Source: an uncultured Chloroflexota bacterium
Lineage (GTDB): Bacteria > Chloroflexota > Anaerolineae > Aggregatilineales > Phototrophicaceae
Length of the DNA: 7,586 nucleotides
Direction: 5' to 3'
Assembly: GCA_903904765.1 (NCBI GenBank)
Contig: CAIVEA010000614.1
Span: forward strand, 1 to 7,586
The translations under genes were made by a program, and so were the position numbers. The notes under the pieces were generated by a model. The model was not told the DNA's origin and made no database searches. It saw only the letters and a program-made list of their open reading frames with translations. Numbering within the stretch: position 1 is the stretch's first letter; each line of letters begins with the position of its first letter. Positions 1 through 6,266 of this stretch are shown piece after piece.

Positions 1-491
1 AAGACCTGCTCAAAGAACTGGTTCCGCCGGAAATCCGGGCGCTCTCGGTGGAGGAAATCAGCGCGTGGTGGGATGAGCACGATATTGTGCGCGACGGCGT
101 GGTGCTCAGCCGCACGCCGGATAACAACGTGAGTTCAGCTGCATCCATGACCCGCCTCGTAACGATGTTGTTCAAAGGCGAGATTGTGCAGGGTGCGGCG
201 CAGGATGCGCTGATGAAAATCATGTATCAGCAGCAGTTGAATCAACGGTTGCCACGCTTCCTGCCGTCCAATGTGCCGTTTGCCCACAAGACCGGGACGA
301 TTTCCGGTTACACCAATGACAGCGGCGTGATGACGATTGGCGAGAATAATCATGTTGCCGTCACCGCCTTCACATGGTGGGATGACCAACCGTTCTGGAA
401 GAAGCCGGAAGAGCGCGCACAGCGGCTGTTTGAGGTGGAAACCGCCATCGGCAAGATCGGTCAATTGGTTTACCAGCACTACAGCGCCTAA
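1..491 (+). CDS. Class A beta-lactamase-like serine hydrolase, C-terminal part (5' end outside window)
   Basis: The reading frame is open from the left edge (first whole codon at base 3) to the TAA at 489-491. A GTG at 48 exists but is probably internal, because coding sequence continues in frame before it. The visible protein ends like a class A beta-lactamase or related DD-peptidase-fold hydrolase: a helical stretch beginning NNVSSAASMTRLV, then HKTGTISGYTND at about 285-320. In it the Lys-Thr-Gly-Thr box (288-299) forms the beta-3 strand of the active site, and the following TND matches the conserved Asn-Asp of this fold. The catalytic SxxK and SDN motifs would lie upstream and cannot be seen, so activity is unproven. 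The family covers antibiotic-inactivating lactamases as well as housekeeping peptidases and esterases, and nothing here marks a resistance enzyme. A second serine hydrolase follows after 11 bases, suggesting co-transcription. Confidence 0.8.
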   Translation, partial: DLLKELVPPEIRALSVEEISAWWDEHDIVRDGVVLSRTPDNNVSSAASMTRLVTMLFKGEIVQGAAQDALMKIMYQQQLNQRLPRFLPSNVPFAHKTGTISGYTNDSGVMTIGENNHVAVTAFTWWDDQPFWKKPEERAQRLFEVETAIGKIGQLVYQHYSA

Positions 492-493
492 GT

Positions 494-505
494 GAGGTTG
501 TGATG
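494..505 (+). promoter_or_regulatory. Ribosome binding site and start codon of the second hydrolase
   Basis: A GAGG at 494-497 lies five bases before the ATG at 503. An in-frame GTG at 500 directly precedes that ATG but would leave only two bases of spacing. The ATG at 503 is therefore preferred. Confidence 0.55.
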
Positions 506-1981
506 CAGTACACACGGATTCCAGCTTCGCAGGCCAAAGACAACCTGCGTGGGTTTGATGAGTGGCTGGCGACCACGATGGAACGTTGGCAAATTCCGGC
601 AGTCGCCGTCGCGGTGGTGGCGGATGGCGAGGTGATTTACAGCGCCGGACACGGCTACCGGGATGTGGCGCAGCAGTTGCCGGCGGACTCCGAAACGTTG
701 TTTGCGATTGGCTCGTGCAGCAAGGCTTTCACCTCGTTCGGCGTGGGGCTGCTGGTGGAGGAGGGGCGGCTGAGTTGGGATCGGCCTGTGCAGCAGGACA
801 TTCCCTTCTTCCGGTTGCAAGACCCGATTGCCAGCGCCTATGCGACCCCGCGTGATCTGCTCACGCATCGCGTAGGGATGGGGCGGCACGATATGGCATG
901 GTTCGGCACGCCGCGCAATCGGCAGGCGCTGATAGATGCGCTGCCGCACCTTGCGCCCAGTCAGGGCTTTCGCTTCGGCTTCCAGTACAACAATTTGATG
1001 TATATGACTGCTGGCTATCTGGCGGGGCATGTCAGCGGGCTGGGCTGGGAAGAATTCACCCGCCAGCGCATTCTAGAGCCGCTGGGAATGCGCGACACGC
1101 AGTTCTCCGTGCGCGACTCTGAGAAGGCTGCCAACGCCGCGCTGCCCTATATGCGGATTCGCGGCGAGATGAAACACGTCCCCTTCCGAGAACTGGATGC
1201 GGTGGGGCCAGCCGGTTCGATCAATTCCAACTTGAAGGATATGAGCGCGTGGCTGCTGATGCACCTCAACAAAGGGCAGCATCAGGGGCGGGCGGTCATT
1301 CGCCCCGATTTGCTGAAGGCCATGCACACCCCGCAAATCGCTTCGCCATTCCCCCCCGAAACCATCTGGGGCGAACACCCGGAAGGCGAACACGGCAGTT
1401 ACGGGCTGGGGTGGGCGCTGCAAACGTATCGCGGACGCACGCTGGTGCGGCACTATGGTGGCATTGATGGCTTCATCTCCGCTGTGTCGTTCATGCCGCA
1501 TCAGGGCATCGGCGCGATTGTGCTGACCAACACCGGCGACGATGCGCCGGCGCAGATCATCCATCACCATCTGTATGACAGCCTGCTGGGGCTGGAGTCG
1601 TTGCCGTGGTCGGATCGGTTCGCCGCGTTGCAGGACAAAGCGAAAGCGACGGCGGCCAAAGCGAAGGCTGAGGCTGCCAGCAAGAGGCTAGCGGGGACGC
1701 AACCTTCGCACCCATTGGCGGATTATGCTGGAGTCTACGACAATGCAGGCTATGGTAAGCTGGAAATCCAGCACGGGGGCGACGGGTTGAACGCGGTCTT
1801 CAACGGCCTTGAGATGGATGTGCAGCACGTTCACTATGATGTGTTTGAAGCCAGAATAGATGATCTGGAATTTGCAGCGCCGGTCGCATTCACCATCGGG
1901 ATGAATGGCGCAGTTCAGGCGGCAGCCATACCGCTTGAACCCACTACAGAACCGATCCGCTTTGTGCGGCAGGGGACATAA
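503..1981 (+). CDS. Serine hydrolase, beta-lactamase class C / Pab87-like family with DUF3471-type C-terminal domain
   Basis: This 492-residue protein has all three active-site motifs of the class C beta-lactamase/penicillin-binding fold: S71-C-S-K74 (nucleophile and general base, 713-724), Y162-N-N164, and H317-Y-G319, the HxG equivalent of the KTG box. Family members hydrolyse D-amino-acid peptides, esters or beta-lactams; the substrate cannot be read from sequence. A Lys/Ala-rich linker (about residues 378-398) joins the catalytic domain to a C-terminal beta-rich domain starting HPLADYAGVYDNAGYGKLEI, the pattern of DUF3471 (Pab87-type lipocalin-like) domains, which shape the active site in related peptidases. 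The N-terminus is charged and shows no hydrophobic signal peptide, so a cytoplasmic location is likelier. Such a location would suit cleavage of substrate after import by the transporter encoded next. The gene lies 11 bases after the first hydrolase and 30 bases before the binding-protein gene. Confidence 0.88.
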   Translation: MQYTRIPASQAKDNLRGFDEWLATTMERWQIPAVAVAVVADGEVIYSAGHGYRDVAQQLPADSETLFAIGSCSKAFTSFGVGLLVEEGRLSWDRPVQQDIPFFRLQDPIASAYATPRDLLTHRVGMGRHDMAWFGTPRNRQALIDALPHLAPSQGFRFGFQYNNLMYMTAGYLAGHVSGLGWEEFTRQRILEPLGMRDTQFSVRDSEKAANAALPYMRIRGEMKHVPFRELDAVGPAGSINSNLKDMSAWLLMHLNKGQHQGRAVIRPDLLKAMHTPQIASPFPPETIWGEHPEGEHGSYGLGWALQTYRGRTLVRHYGGIDGFISAVSFMPHQGIGAIVLTNTGDDAPAQIIHHHLYDSLLGLESLPWSDRFAALQDKAKATAAKAKAEAASKRLAGTQPSHPLADYAGVYDNAGYGKLEIQHGGDGLNAVFNGLEMDVQHVHYDVFEARIDDLEFAAPVAFTIGMNGAVQAAAIPLEPTTEPIRFVRQGT

Positions 1982-1999
1982 TCGTTTATTGAATACTTT

Positions 2000-2014
2000 G
2001 GAGGATTGTCAATG
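2000..2014 (+). promoter_or_regulatory. Strong Shine-Dalgarno site deciding the start of the binding-protein gene
   Basis: GGAGGA at 2000-2005 lies six bases before the ATG at 2012-2014. An in-frame TTG at 2006 directly abuts the Shine-Dalgarno sequence and is too close to serve as start. This is the strongest ribosome binding site on the + strand of the window, fitting the high level usually needed for a binding protein. Confidence 0.75.
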
Positions 2015-3610
2015 GTACGGCTACGCAGATTGTTTTTGATGGGGGTTATTCTGGCACTGGCGTTATGCGCCTTCGGGTCGTCAGTTGTGGCGCAGGATGC
2101 GCTCGGCACGGGTGGGACGTTCGTGATCGCCGATGCGCTTTCGAACGTGGAACTCGATCCGTTCATCACCGCGTGGCACAGTTGGCCGCACTACGCGCTG
2201 TTCTCCACACTGCTGTGGAAGGACAAAGAACTGAATTACGTCGGCTATCTGGCGGAAAGCTGGCAGGCTTCGGAAGATGGCATGTCGCTGTCGTTCACAC
2301 TCAAGCCGGGCATCAAGTTCAGCGATGGAACGCCGCTGAATGCCGAGGCCATCAAGTGGAACCTGTTGCGCTATGCGGATGAAGCAGTGGCCGCTCCGTT
2401 GGGTGCTGATCTGATCGGCCTGCTGGCGGATGTGGTGGTGACGGGCGACAACACCTTCGACCTGAAGTTGAACTCGGCCTTCGCGCCGCTGTACAACCTG
2501 CTGGCCTCGCTGGAAATCGTGTCTCCCACCGCGTATGAGGCATCTGGTGCGGAAAACTTCAAGCTGCAACCTGTTGGCGCTGGCCCGTTCATTCTGAAGG
2601 CCATCAACACCAATACTTCGTATGAACTGGTTCGCAACCCCGATTTCGCGTGGGCACCGACCGAAGTGTATGAGAACGCTGGTCCGGTCAATCTGGATGG
2701 CTTCACTATCAAGTTCATCGAAGATGAACAGACCATCCTCTCGGCGCTGGAAACGGGCGAACTGCAATACTCCGGCATCCCGTCGCAGAATTTGCAGGAT
2801 GTGCAGGGCAATTCCGATATTGCGCTGACGCAACTGATGGAAACGGGCATCCGTTACATCGGTTTCAATACCTCCAAAGCCCCTTGGGACAACGTGGAAC
2901 TGCGCCGTGCTATGTCGTATGCCATCAACAAGGACGAATATGTTGAGTTGGCGTGGAACGGGCAGGCCGAAGCGGTCTACCAGCCGCTGCCGCCGACCAT
3001 CTGGGGACATAACCCGGAACTGGATGCCGAATCCATTCATTACGATGCCGATAAGGCGAACAGCATGCTGGACGAAATGGGCTATGCCGATGTGGATGGC
3101 GATGGCTTCCGCGAGCAGCCCGATGGCAGCAAGTGGGTCGTCCCGATGGCGACGGTTAACGGTGATGAGTGGAAACGTCAGGCCGAAGTAATTCAGGCGC
3201 AGTTCAGCGATGTGGGCATCAATATCGAAATCACCAGCATGGAATTACCCGCGCTGCGTGAACTGACCACCACAGGCACGCATGACCTGTTCCTGCTGCT
3301 GTACGGCTTCCAGGATCCCAGCATTCTGACCTTCGCGTTCGCTTCGGCCCGCAAGGGCGGTAGTAACCGTTCGTGGTTCTCCACCGACGAACTGGATGCG
3401 CTGCTGGTGAAGGCCGATACCGACCTGAACCGTGAAACCCGCTATCAGTCGGTGACGGCAATCAGCCGTATTCTGATCGAGAATGCCCCGTGGATATTCC
3501 TCGCCGCGCCGAATACCACTGTTGGTGTGCGTAACGAGATGAAGAACTGGAGCTTCGGCCCGCAGGGTGACTTCTACTTCTGGAATTCGTGGATCGAGCA
3601 GGGCGGGTAA
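2012..3610 (+). CDS. ABC transporter substrate-binding protein, family 5 (DppA/OppA-like peptide-binding type)
   Basis: This 532-residue protein is an extracytoplasmic solute receptor (SBP_bac_5 family) that hands peptides or similar ligands to the membrane permeases. Residues 1-28 form a signal peptide: basic MVRLRR, a hydrophobic core, then a likely signal peptidase I site after VVA (27). The Cys at 19 has Leu before it, so it is a poor lipobox. Family landmarks appear in order: LAESW (80-84), then FTLKPGIKFSDGTPLNAEAI (95-114), the classic family 5 signature; VGAGPF near 188-193; FNTSKAPWDNVELRRAMSYA (285-304), the second-lobe hallmark; and an Asp/Gly loop DVDGDG at 360-365, common in this family. 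Length is typical. Family 5 also binds nickel, heme, oligosaccharides and opines, so peptide specificity is an inference from the neighbouring hydrolases. The gene follows the class C-type hydrolase by 30 bases and precedes two cognate permeases. Confidence 0.93.
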   Translation: MVRLRRLFLMGVILALALCAFGSSVVAQDALGTGGTFVIADALSNVELDPFITAWHSWPHYALFSTLLWKDKELNYVGYLAESWQASEDGMSLSFTLKPGIKFSDGTPLNAEAIKWNLLRYADEAVAAPLGADLIGLLADVVVTGDNTFDLKLNSAFAPLYNLLASLEIVSPTAYEASGAENFKLQPVGAGPFILKAINTNTSYELVRNPDFAWAPTEVYENAGPVNLDGFTIKFIEDEQTILSALETGELQYSGIPSQNLQDVQGNSDIALTQLMETGIRYIGFNTSKAPWDNVELRRAMSYAINKDEYVELAWNGQAEAVYQPLPPTIWGHNPELDAESIHYDADKANSMLDEMGYADVDGDGFREQPDGSKWVVPMATVNGDEWKRQAEVIQAQFSDVGINIEITSMELPALRELTTTGTHDLFLLLYGFQDPSILTFAFASARKGGSNRSWFSTDELDALLVKADTDLNRETRYQSVTAISRILIENAPWIFLAAPNTTVGVRNEMKNWSFGPQGDFYFWNSWIEQGG

Positions 3611-3623
3611 ACCTCCCGTCAGA

Positions 3624-3658
3624 GGTAGGGGTGTGTTCGCACACCCCTATCTTATTTT
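3624..3658 (+). terminator. UUCG-loop hairpin with T-rich tail between binding protein and permeases
   Basis: Arms 3624-3635 and 3640-3651 pair over 12 positions (11 Watson-Crick pairs and one G-T) around a TTCG tetraloop. TTATTTT follows immediately. This is the form of an intrinsic terminator. Because permease genes in the same direction follow 20 bases later, it probably acts as a partial terminator or as an mRNA 3'-end stabiliser. Either would keep the binding protein more abundant than the permeases, a known arrangement in binding-protein-dependent importer operons. The loop is closed by G-C rather than the extra-stable C-G. Confidence 0.75.
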
Positions 3659-3670
3659 GGAACTCAAAAG

Positions 3671-4594
3671 ATGCAAAAGTTCATATTGCGCCGCCTGCTA
3701 ACCTCTATTCCCCTCATTCTGGCGATCATCACCATTGTGTTTGTGGTGCTGCGCGTGGCGATTCCCGGTGATCCGGTGTACACGCTGGCTGGCGAAACTG
3801 CGTCCCCGGAATTGATTGAGGCCATCCGGCAGAAGTACGGTCTGGATCGTCCGGTGTGGGAGCAATACCTCATCTTCATGGGCAACGCGGCGCGGGGCGA
3901 TCTGGGAAATTCGCTCAAGTTCGGGGAGCCGGTGAGCAGCGTGCTGGCGAAGGCGTTCCCTTTCACCGTGCTGCTCACTGTCCTGAGCGTGTCCATCGGG
4001 ACGGTGTTCGGGTTGCTAGTGGGTGTTATCACGGCGGTGCGGCGCGGGTCGTGGATTGACCGCCTCAGTATGCTGGTGGTGGTGTTCTTCAACGCTTTCC
4101 CCACCTTCTGGCTGGGGCTAATCCTGATGCTGATTTTTTCGGTGGAATTGCGGTGGCTGCCCGTCGAAGGCTACAGCACATGGCAGCACTTCGTTTTGCC
4201 CGTCATTACATTGTCGGTGGGCGAAGCAGCGTTGATCGCCCGCCTCACCCGTTCGAGTTTGCTGGAAATCCTCGGCGGTGATTATGTGCGGACGGCGCGT
4301 TCTAAAGGGTTGGCTGAACGCCGTATTGTGCTGATTCACGCCATGAAAAACGCTCTCATCCCGATTATCACGGTGGTCGGCCTGTCTTTCGCGGGTTTGC
4401 TGGGTGGCGCGGTTATCACCGAAAGCATCTTCGGCATGCCCGGTGTGGGGCGGCTGACGATTGCCGCGATTGCCGATCTGGATTACCCGATGATTCAGGG
4501 CGGCGTGCTGCTGGTGGCCGTTTCTTTCGTACTCGTGAATCTGGCTGTGGATTTAATTTATGCGGTTGTTGACCCGCGCATTCATTATGAGTAG
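3671..4594 (+). CDS. ABC transporter permease, DppB/OppB/GsiC-like
   Basis: This 307-residue integral membrane protein is one half of the translocation channel of a peptide/nickel-type importer. The N-terminus MQKFILRRLLTSIPLILAII is typical of DppB-type permeases: a basic patch, then the first membrane segment (about 10-29). An extracytoplasmic stretch includes KYGLDRPVWEQY and GDLGNSL, both family hallmarks. Five further membrane segments lie near 97-123, 134-157, 174-192, 229-249 and 277-299. The cytoplasmic EAA loop, which docks on the ATPase, is DYVRTARSKGLAERRIVLIH (204-223) with the conserved Gly at 213. The C-terminus VVDPRIHYE is also typical. The start ATG has only a modest GGAA (3659-3662) eight bases upstream, just behind the hairpin. 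The gene is followed after six bases by the partner permease. The exact substrate cannot be told from the permease. Confidence 0.95.
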   Translation: MQKFILRRLLTSIPLILAIITIVFVVLRVAIPGDPVYTLAGETASPELIEAIRQKYGLDRPVWEQYLIFMGNAARGDLGNSLKFGEPVSSVLAKAFPFTVLLTVLSVSIGTVFGLLVGVITAVRRGSWIDRLSMLVVVFFNAFPTFWLGLILMLIFSVELRWLPVEGYSTWQHFVLPVITLSVGEAALIARLTRSSLLEILGGDYVRTARSKGLAERRIVLIHAMKNALIPIITVVGLSFAGLLGGAVITESIFGMPGVGRLTIAAIADLDYPMIQGGVLLVAVSFVLVNLAVDLIYAVVDPRIHYE

Positions 4595-4600
4595 CCGATA

Positions 4601-5491
4601 ATGGCAAGTTCTACGCCGTCTCCTGTTCAATTGTCCGCCCCGCGTGGCGATAGTCCGGTTGTGCAGGCACGCCGCGCTTTCGTCAAGAATCGCGCTGCTA
4701 TGCTAGCGTTGCTGGTGCTGGTGCTTATTGTGCTATCCGCGCTGTTCGCGTCCAGCCTGACCACTTATGATCCGGTGAAGCGGGATGCCAAGTCGCGCAC
4801 GCAAGCGCCTTCGGCAGAGCATCTGTTAGGTACGGACGCGCTGGGGCGCGATCTGTTCACGCGCTTGCTGTACGGCGGGCGAATTTCGCTGCAAGTGGGG
4901 TTCTTCTCGGTGCTGGCCTCGGCGCTGGTGGGCGTTCCGTTGGGGTTGGTGGCGGGATACATGGGCGGTAACGTGGACAACTGGATTATGCGCTTCATGG
5001 ACTTAATCCTCGCTTTCCCCGGTCTGATTCTGGCGATCTGGCTGGTGTCTATGCTGGGCGTGAGCATCACCAATGTGATTATCGCCATCTCCATCGGCTC
5101 AATCCCCACCTATGCCCGCATCACACGCGGGGTTACGCTCTCCACCCGCGAGATGGATTATGTGGTGGCGGCGCACAGCATGGGGGCGAGCGCCAGCCGC
5201 ATTTTGTGGCTGCATATTCTCCCCAGCGTGGTTGCGCCGCTGATTGTGCTGGTCACGCTGAGCATTTCGGGCAATATCGTGGCAGGCGCAAGTTTGAGTT
5301 TCTTGGGGCTGGGCGTGCGGCCTCCCATCCCCGAATGGGGTGCGATGCTGGCGGACGGGCGCGGCTACATGCGGAATGCGTGGTGGATGTCAGTCTTTCC
5401 GGGTGTGGCGATCATGCTGGTGGTGCTGGCCGCCAATGTGGTGGGCGATGGCCTGCGCGATGCGCTCGACCCGCGAACCCGTTCCCGTTAA
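4601..5491 (+). CDS. ABC transporter permease, DppC/OppC/GsiD-like
   Basis: This 296-residue protein is the second half of the importer channel. It begins with a Pro/Ser-rich cytoplasmic tail, then the OppC N-terminal region with RRAFVKNRAAMLALLVLVLI and the first membrane segment (about 32-54). The family hallmark HLLGTDALGRDLFTRLLYGG occupies 74-93. Further membrane segments lie near 94-120, 133-151, 153-170, 207-229 and 263-283. The EAA loop for ATPase contact is around 183-208 (REMDYVVAAHSMGASASRIL) with the conserved Gly at 195. ASLSFLGLGVRPPIPEWGAML and the ending GDGLRDALDPR are characteristic. The start ATG lies six bases after the first permease's stop and has no good Shine-Dalgarno sequence, suggesting translational coupling. 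No ATP-binding subunit gene follows: the next + strand element is a hairpin, then genes on the opposite strand. Confidence 0.95.
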   Translation: MASSTPSPVQLSAPRGDSPVVQARRAFVKNRAAMLALLVLVLIVLSALFASSLTTYDPVKRDAKSRTQAPSAEHLLGTDALGRDLFTRLLYGGRISLQVGFFSVLASALVGVPLGLVAGYMGGNVDNWIMRFMDLILAFPGLILAIWLVSMLGVSITNVIIAISIGSIPTYARITRGVTLSTREMDYVVAAHSMGASASRILWLHILPSVVAPLIVLVTLSISGNIVAGASLSFLGLGVRPPIPEWGAMLADGRGYMRNAWWMSVFPGVAIMLVVLAANVVGDGLRDALDPRTRSR

Positions 5492-5520
5492 GTACGATAC
5501 ACAATAGACTGCGGAAATCA

Positions 5521-5546
5521 AAACATCCGGCACAGGCCGGATGTTT
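5521..5546. terminator. Bidirectional intrinsic terminator between the convergent blocks
   Basis: Arms 5521-5531 and 5536-5546 form 11 perfect base pairs around the four-base loop ACAG. The left end is A-rich and the right end T-rich, so each strand ends the stem in a U-run. On the - strand the run is TTTTGATTT, starting only seven bases past the tRNA 3' end. On the + strand it is the weaker TTTGTTG, thirty bases after the permease stop. It probably ends the tRNA transcript and, less strongly, the transporter operon. Confidence 0.8.
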
Positions 5547-5552
5547 GTTGCG

Positions 5553-5628
5553 TGGTGGGCGCAATAGGACTCGAACCTATAACATCAGTCTTGTAAGGAC
5601 TGCGCTCTGCCAATTGAGCTATGCACCC
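5553..5628 (-). tRNA. tRNA-Val, anticodon UAC, CCA encoded
   Basis: On the - strand a full cloverleaf of 73 bases plus CCA can be folded. The acceptor stem GGGTGCA pairs with TGCGCCC (one U-G pair). The D stem is GCTC/GAGC with GG in its loop. The anticodon stem CAGTC/GACTG encloses loop CTTACAA, and a five-base variable loop follows. The T stem ATAGG/CCTAT holds loop TTCGAGT. Anticodon UAC (bases 5593-5595 on the + strand) reads Val GUA and, by wobble, other GUN codons. A35, C36 and discriminator A73 agree with known valine identity elements. The CCA end is genomically encoded. The tRNA lies downstream of dcd on the same strand and has its own promoter. Confidence 0.96.
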
Positions 5629-5638
5629 GCTACAACCA

Positions 5639-5667
5639 ACTCTACACGATAGAGGGGTGTTTATCAA
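5639..5667 (-). promoter_or_regulatory. Sigma70-type promoter for the tRNA-Val gene
   Basis: Reading the - strand, TTGATA (5667-5662) matches the -35 consensus TTGACA at five of six positions. After a 17-base spacer, TAGAGT (5644-5639) matches TATAAT at four of six. The mature tRNA begins ten bases after the -10 box, leaving a leader of only a few bases for RNase P to remove. The -35 box lies two bases past the dcd stop codon. Confidence 0.65.
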
Positions 5668-5669
5668 CC

Positions 5670-6224
5670 CTACAGCTTGGGTGGGGTGACACCGGTCTGT
5701 CCTTGATACTTGCCTTTTTTATCGGCATACGAGATTTCGCATGGCTCATCGCCTTCGAAGAACAGCACCTGCGCGATGCCTTCGTTGGCGTACACTTTGG
5801 CTGGTAGCGGGGTGGTGTTGCTGATTTCCAGCGTGACGAAGCCTTCCCACTCCGGCTCGAACGGGGTGACGTTCACGATCAGGCCGCAGCGGGCGTAAGT
5901 GCTTTTGCCGAGGCACACCGTCAACACGCTGCGCGGGATGCGGAAGTATTCCATCGAACGCGCTAGCACGAACGAGTTGGGCGGGATGATGCACACCTCG
6001 GCCTTGATGTCCACGAAGGCTTCCGGCGAGAAGTGCTTGGGATCAACCACCGCGCCGTAGACGTTGGTGAACACCTTGAACTCATCTGCCACGCGCATGT
6101 CATAGCCGTAGGAACTGACCCCGTAGCTGATGACCCCTTGCCGGACTTGCTTTTCCACAAACGGCTCGATCATGCCGTGTTCTTGCGCCATCTTGCGTAT
6201 CCAGTGATCCGGTTTCAGCCCCAT
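5670..6224 (-). CDS. dcd: dCTP deaminase
   Basis: This 184-residue cytosolic enzyme deaminates dCTP to dUTP, feeding dUTPase and thymidylate synthesis. It is homologous to trimeric dUTPases. The N-terminus ([17 protein letters not shown]) and SSYGYDMRV (38-45) are hallmarks. The active-site segment GKSTYARCG (106-114) gives Ser108 and Arg112, and TLEISN gives Glu133; these match Ser111, Arg115 and Glu138 of the E. coli enzyme. The C-terminal YQGQTGVT (173-180) is the loop that closes over the nucleotide. Length and sequence style fit the monofunctional form of about 188 residues rather than the bifunctional deaminase-dUTPase of archaea and mycobacteria, but this split is an inference. The start ATG is supported by AGGGG (6235-6231) six bases upstream. 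The gene follows argS by 42 bases in the same direction with no visible terminator between, so co-transcription is likely. Confidence 0.96.
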   Translation of the reverse strand: MGLKPDHWIRKMAQEHGMIEPFVEKQVRQGVISYGVSSYGYDMRVADEFKVFTNVYGAVVDPKHFSPEAFVDIKAEVCIIPPNSFVLARSMEYFRIPRSVLTVCLGKSTYARCGLIVNVTPFEPEWEGFVTLEISNTTPLPAKVYANEGIAQVLFFEGDEPCEISYADKKGKYQGQTGVTPPKL

Positions 6225-6266
6225 ATTGTTCCCCTAATTCAGCGCAAAAGGTTGAATGGAATGCAG

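Noticed and set aside
1982..2011. A separate promoter for the binding-protein gene in the gap after the hydrolase
   Set aside because: The gap is only 30 bases and holds the Shine-Dalgarno sequence. No -35/-10 pair with proper spacing could be placed there without overlapping the ribosome binding site. A promoter inside the end of the hydrolase gene cannot be excluded.
2012..2096. Lipoprotein signal (lipobox) at Cys19 of the binding protein
   Set aside because: The residues before the Cys are Leu-Ala-Leu, and the -1 position is not Gly, Ala or Ser. A signal peptidase I site after VVA fits better.
2081..3040. A 319-codon open frame on the - strand opposite the binding-protein gene
   Set aside because: It is antisense to a clear family 5 binding protein, is rich in Arg/Gln/His, has no family motif, and is not positioned next to a gene on the same strand.
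5553..5628. Reading the tRNA on the + strand, or as tRNA-Thr from the TTGTAAG loop
   Set aside because: The T loop (TTCGA), the D-loop GG and the encoded CCA occur only on the - strand, where the loop is CTTACAA and the anticodon UAC.
5206..5652. A + strand open frame of 148 codons running from the second permease through the tRNA
   Set aside because: Its C-terminal half is the translated antisense of the tRNA-Val gene (the NRTRTYN...LSYAP pattern seen in many spurious annotations), and its N-terminal half is out of frame within the permease.
6237..6257. Small inverted repeat (ATTCA / TGAAT) between argS and dcd
   Set aside because: There are only five A/T-rich pairs around an 11-base loop with no T-run, so it is not a credible terminator or operator.
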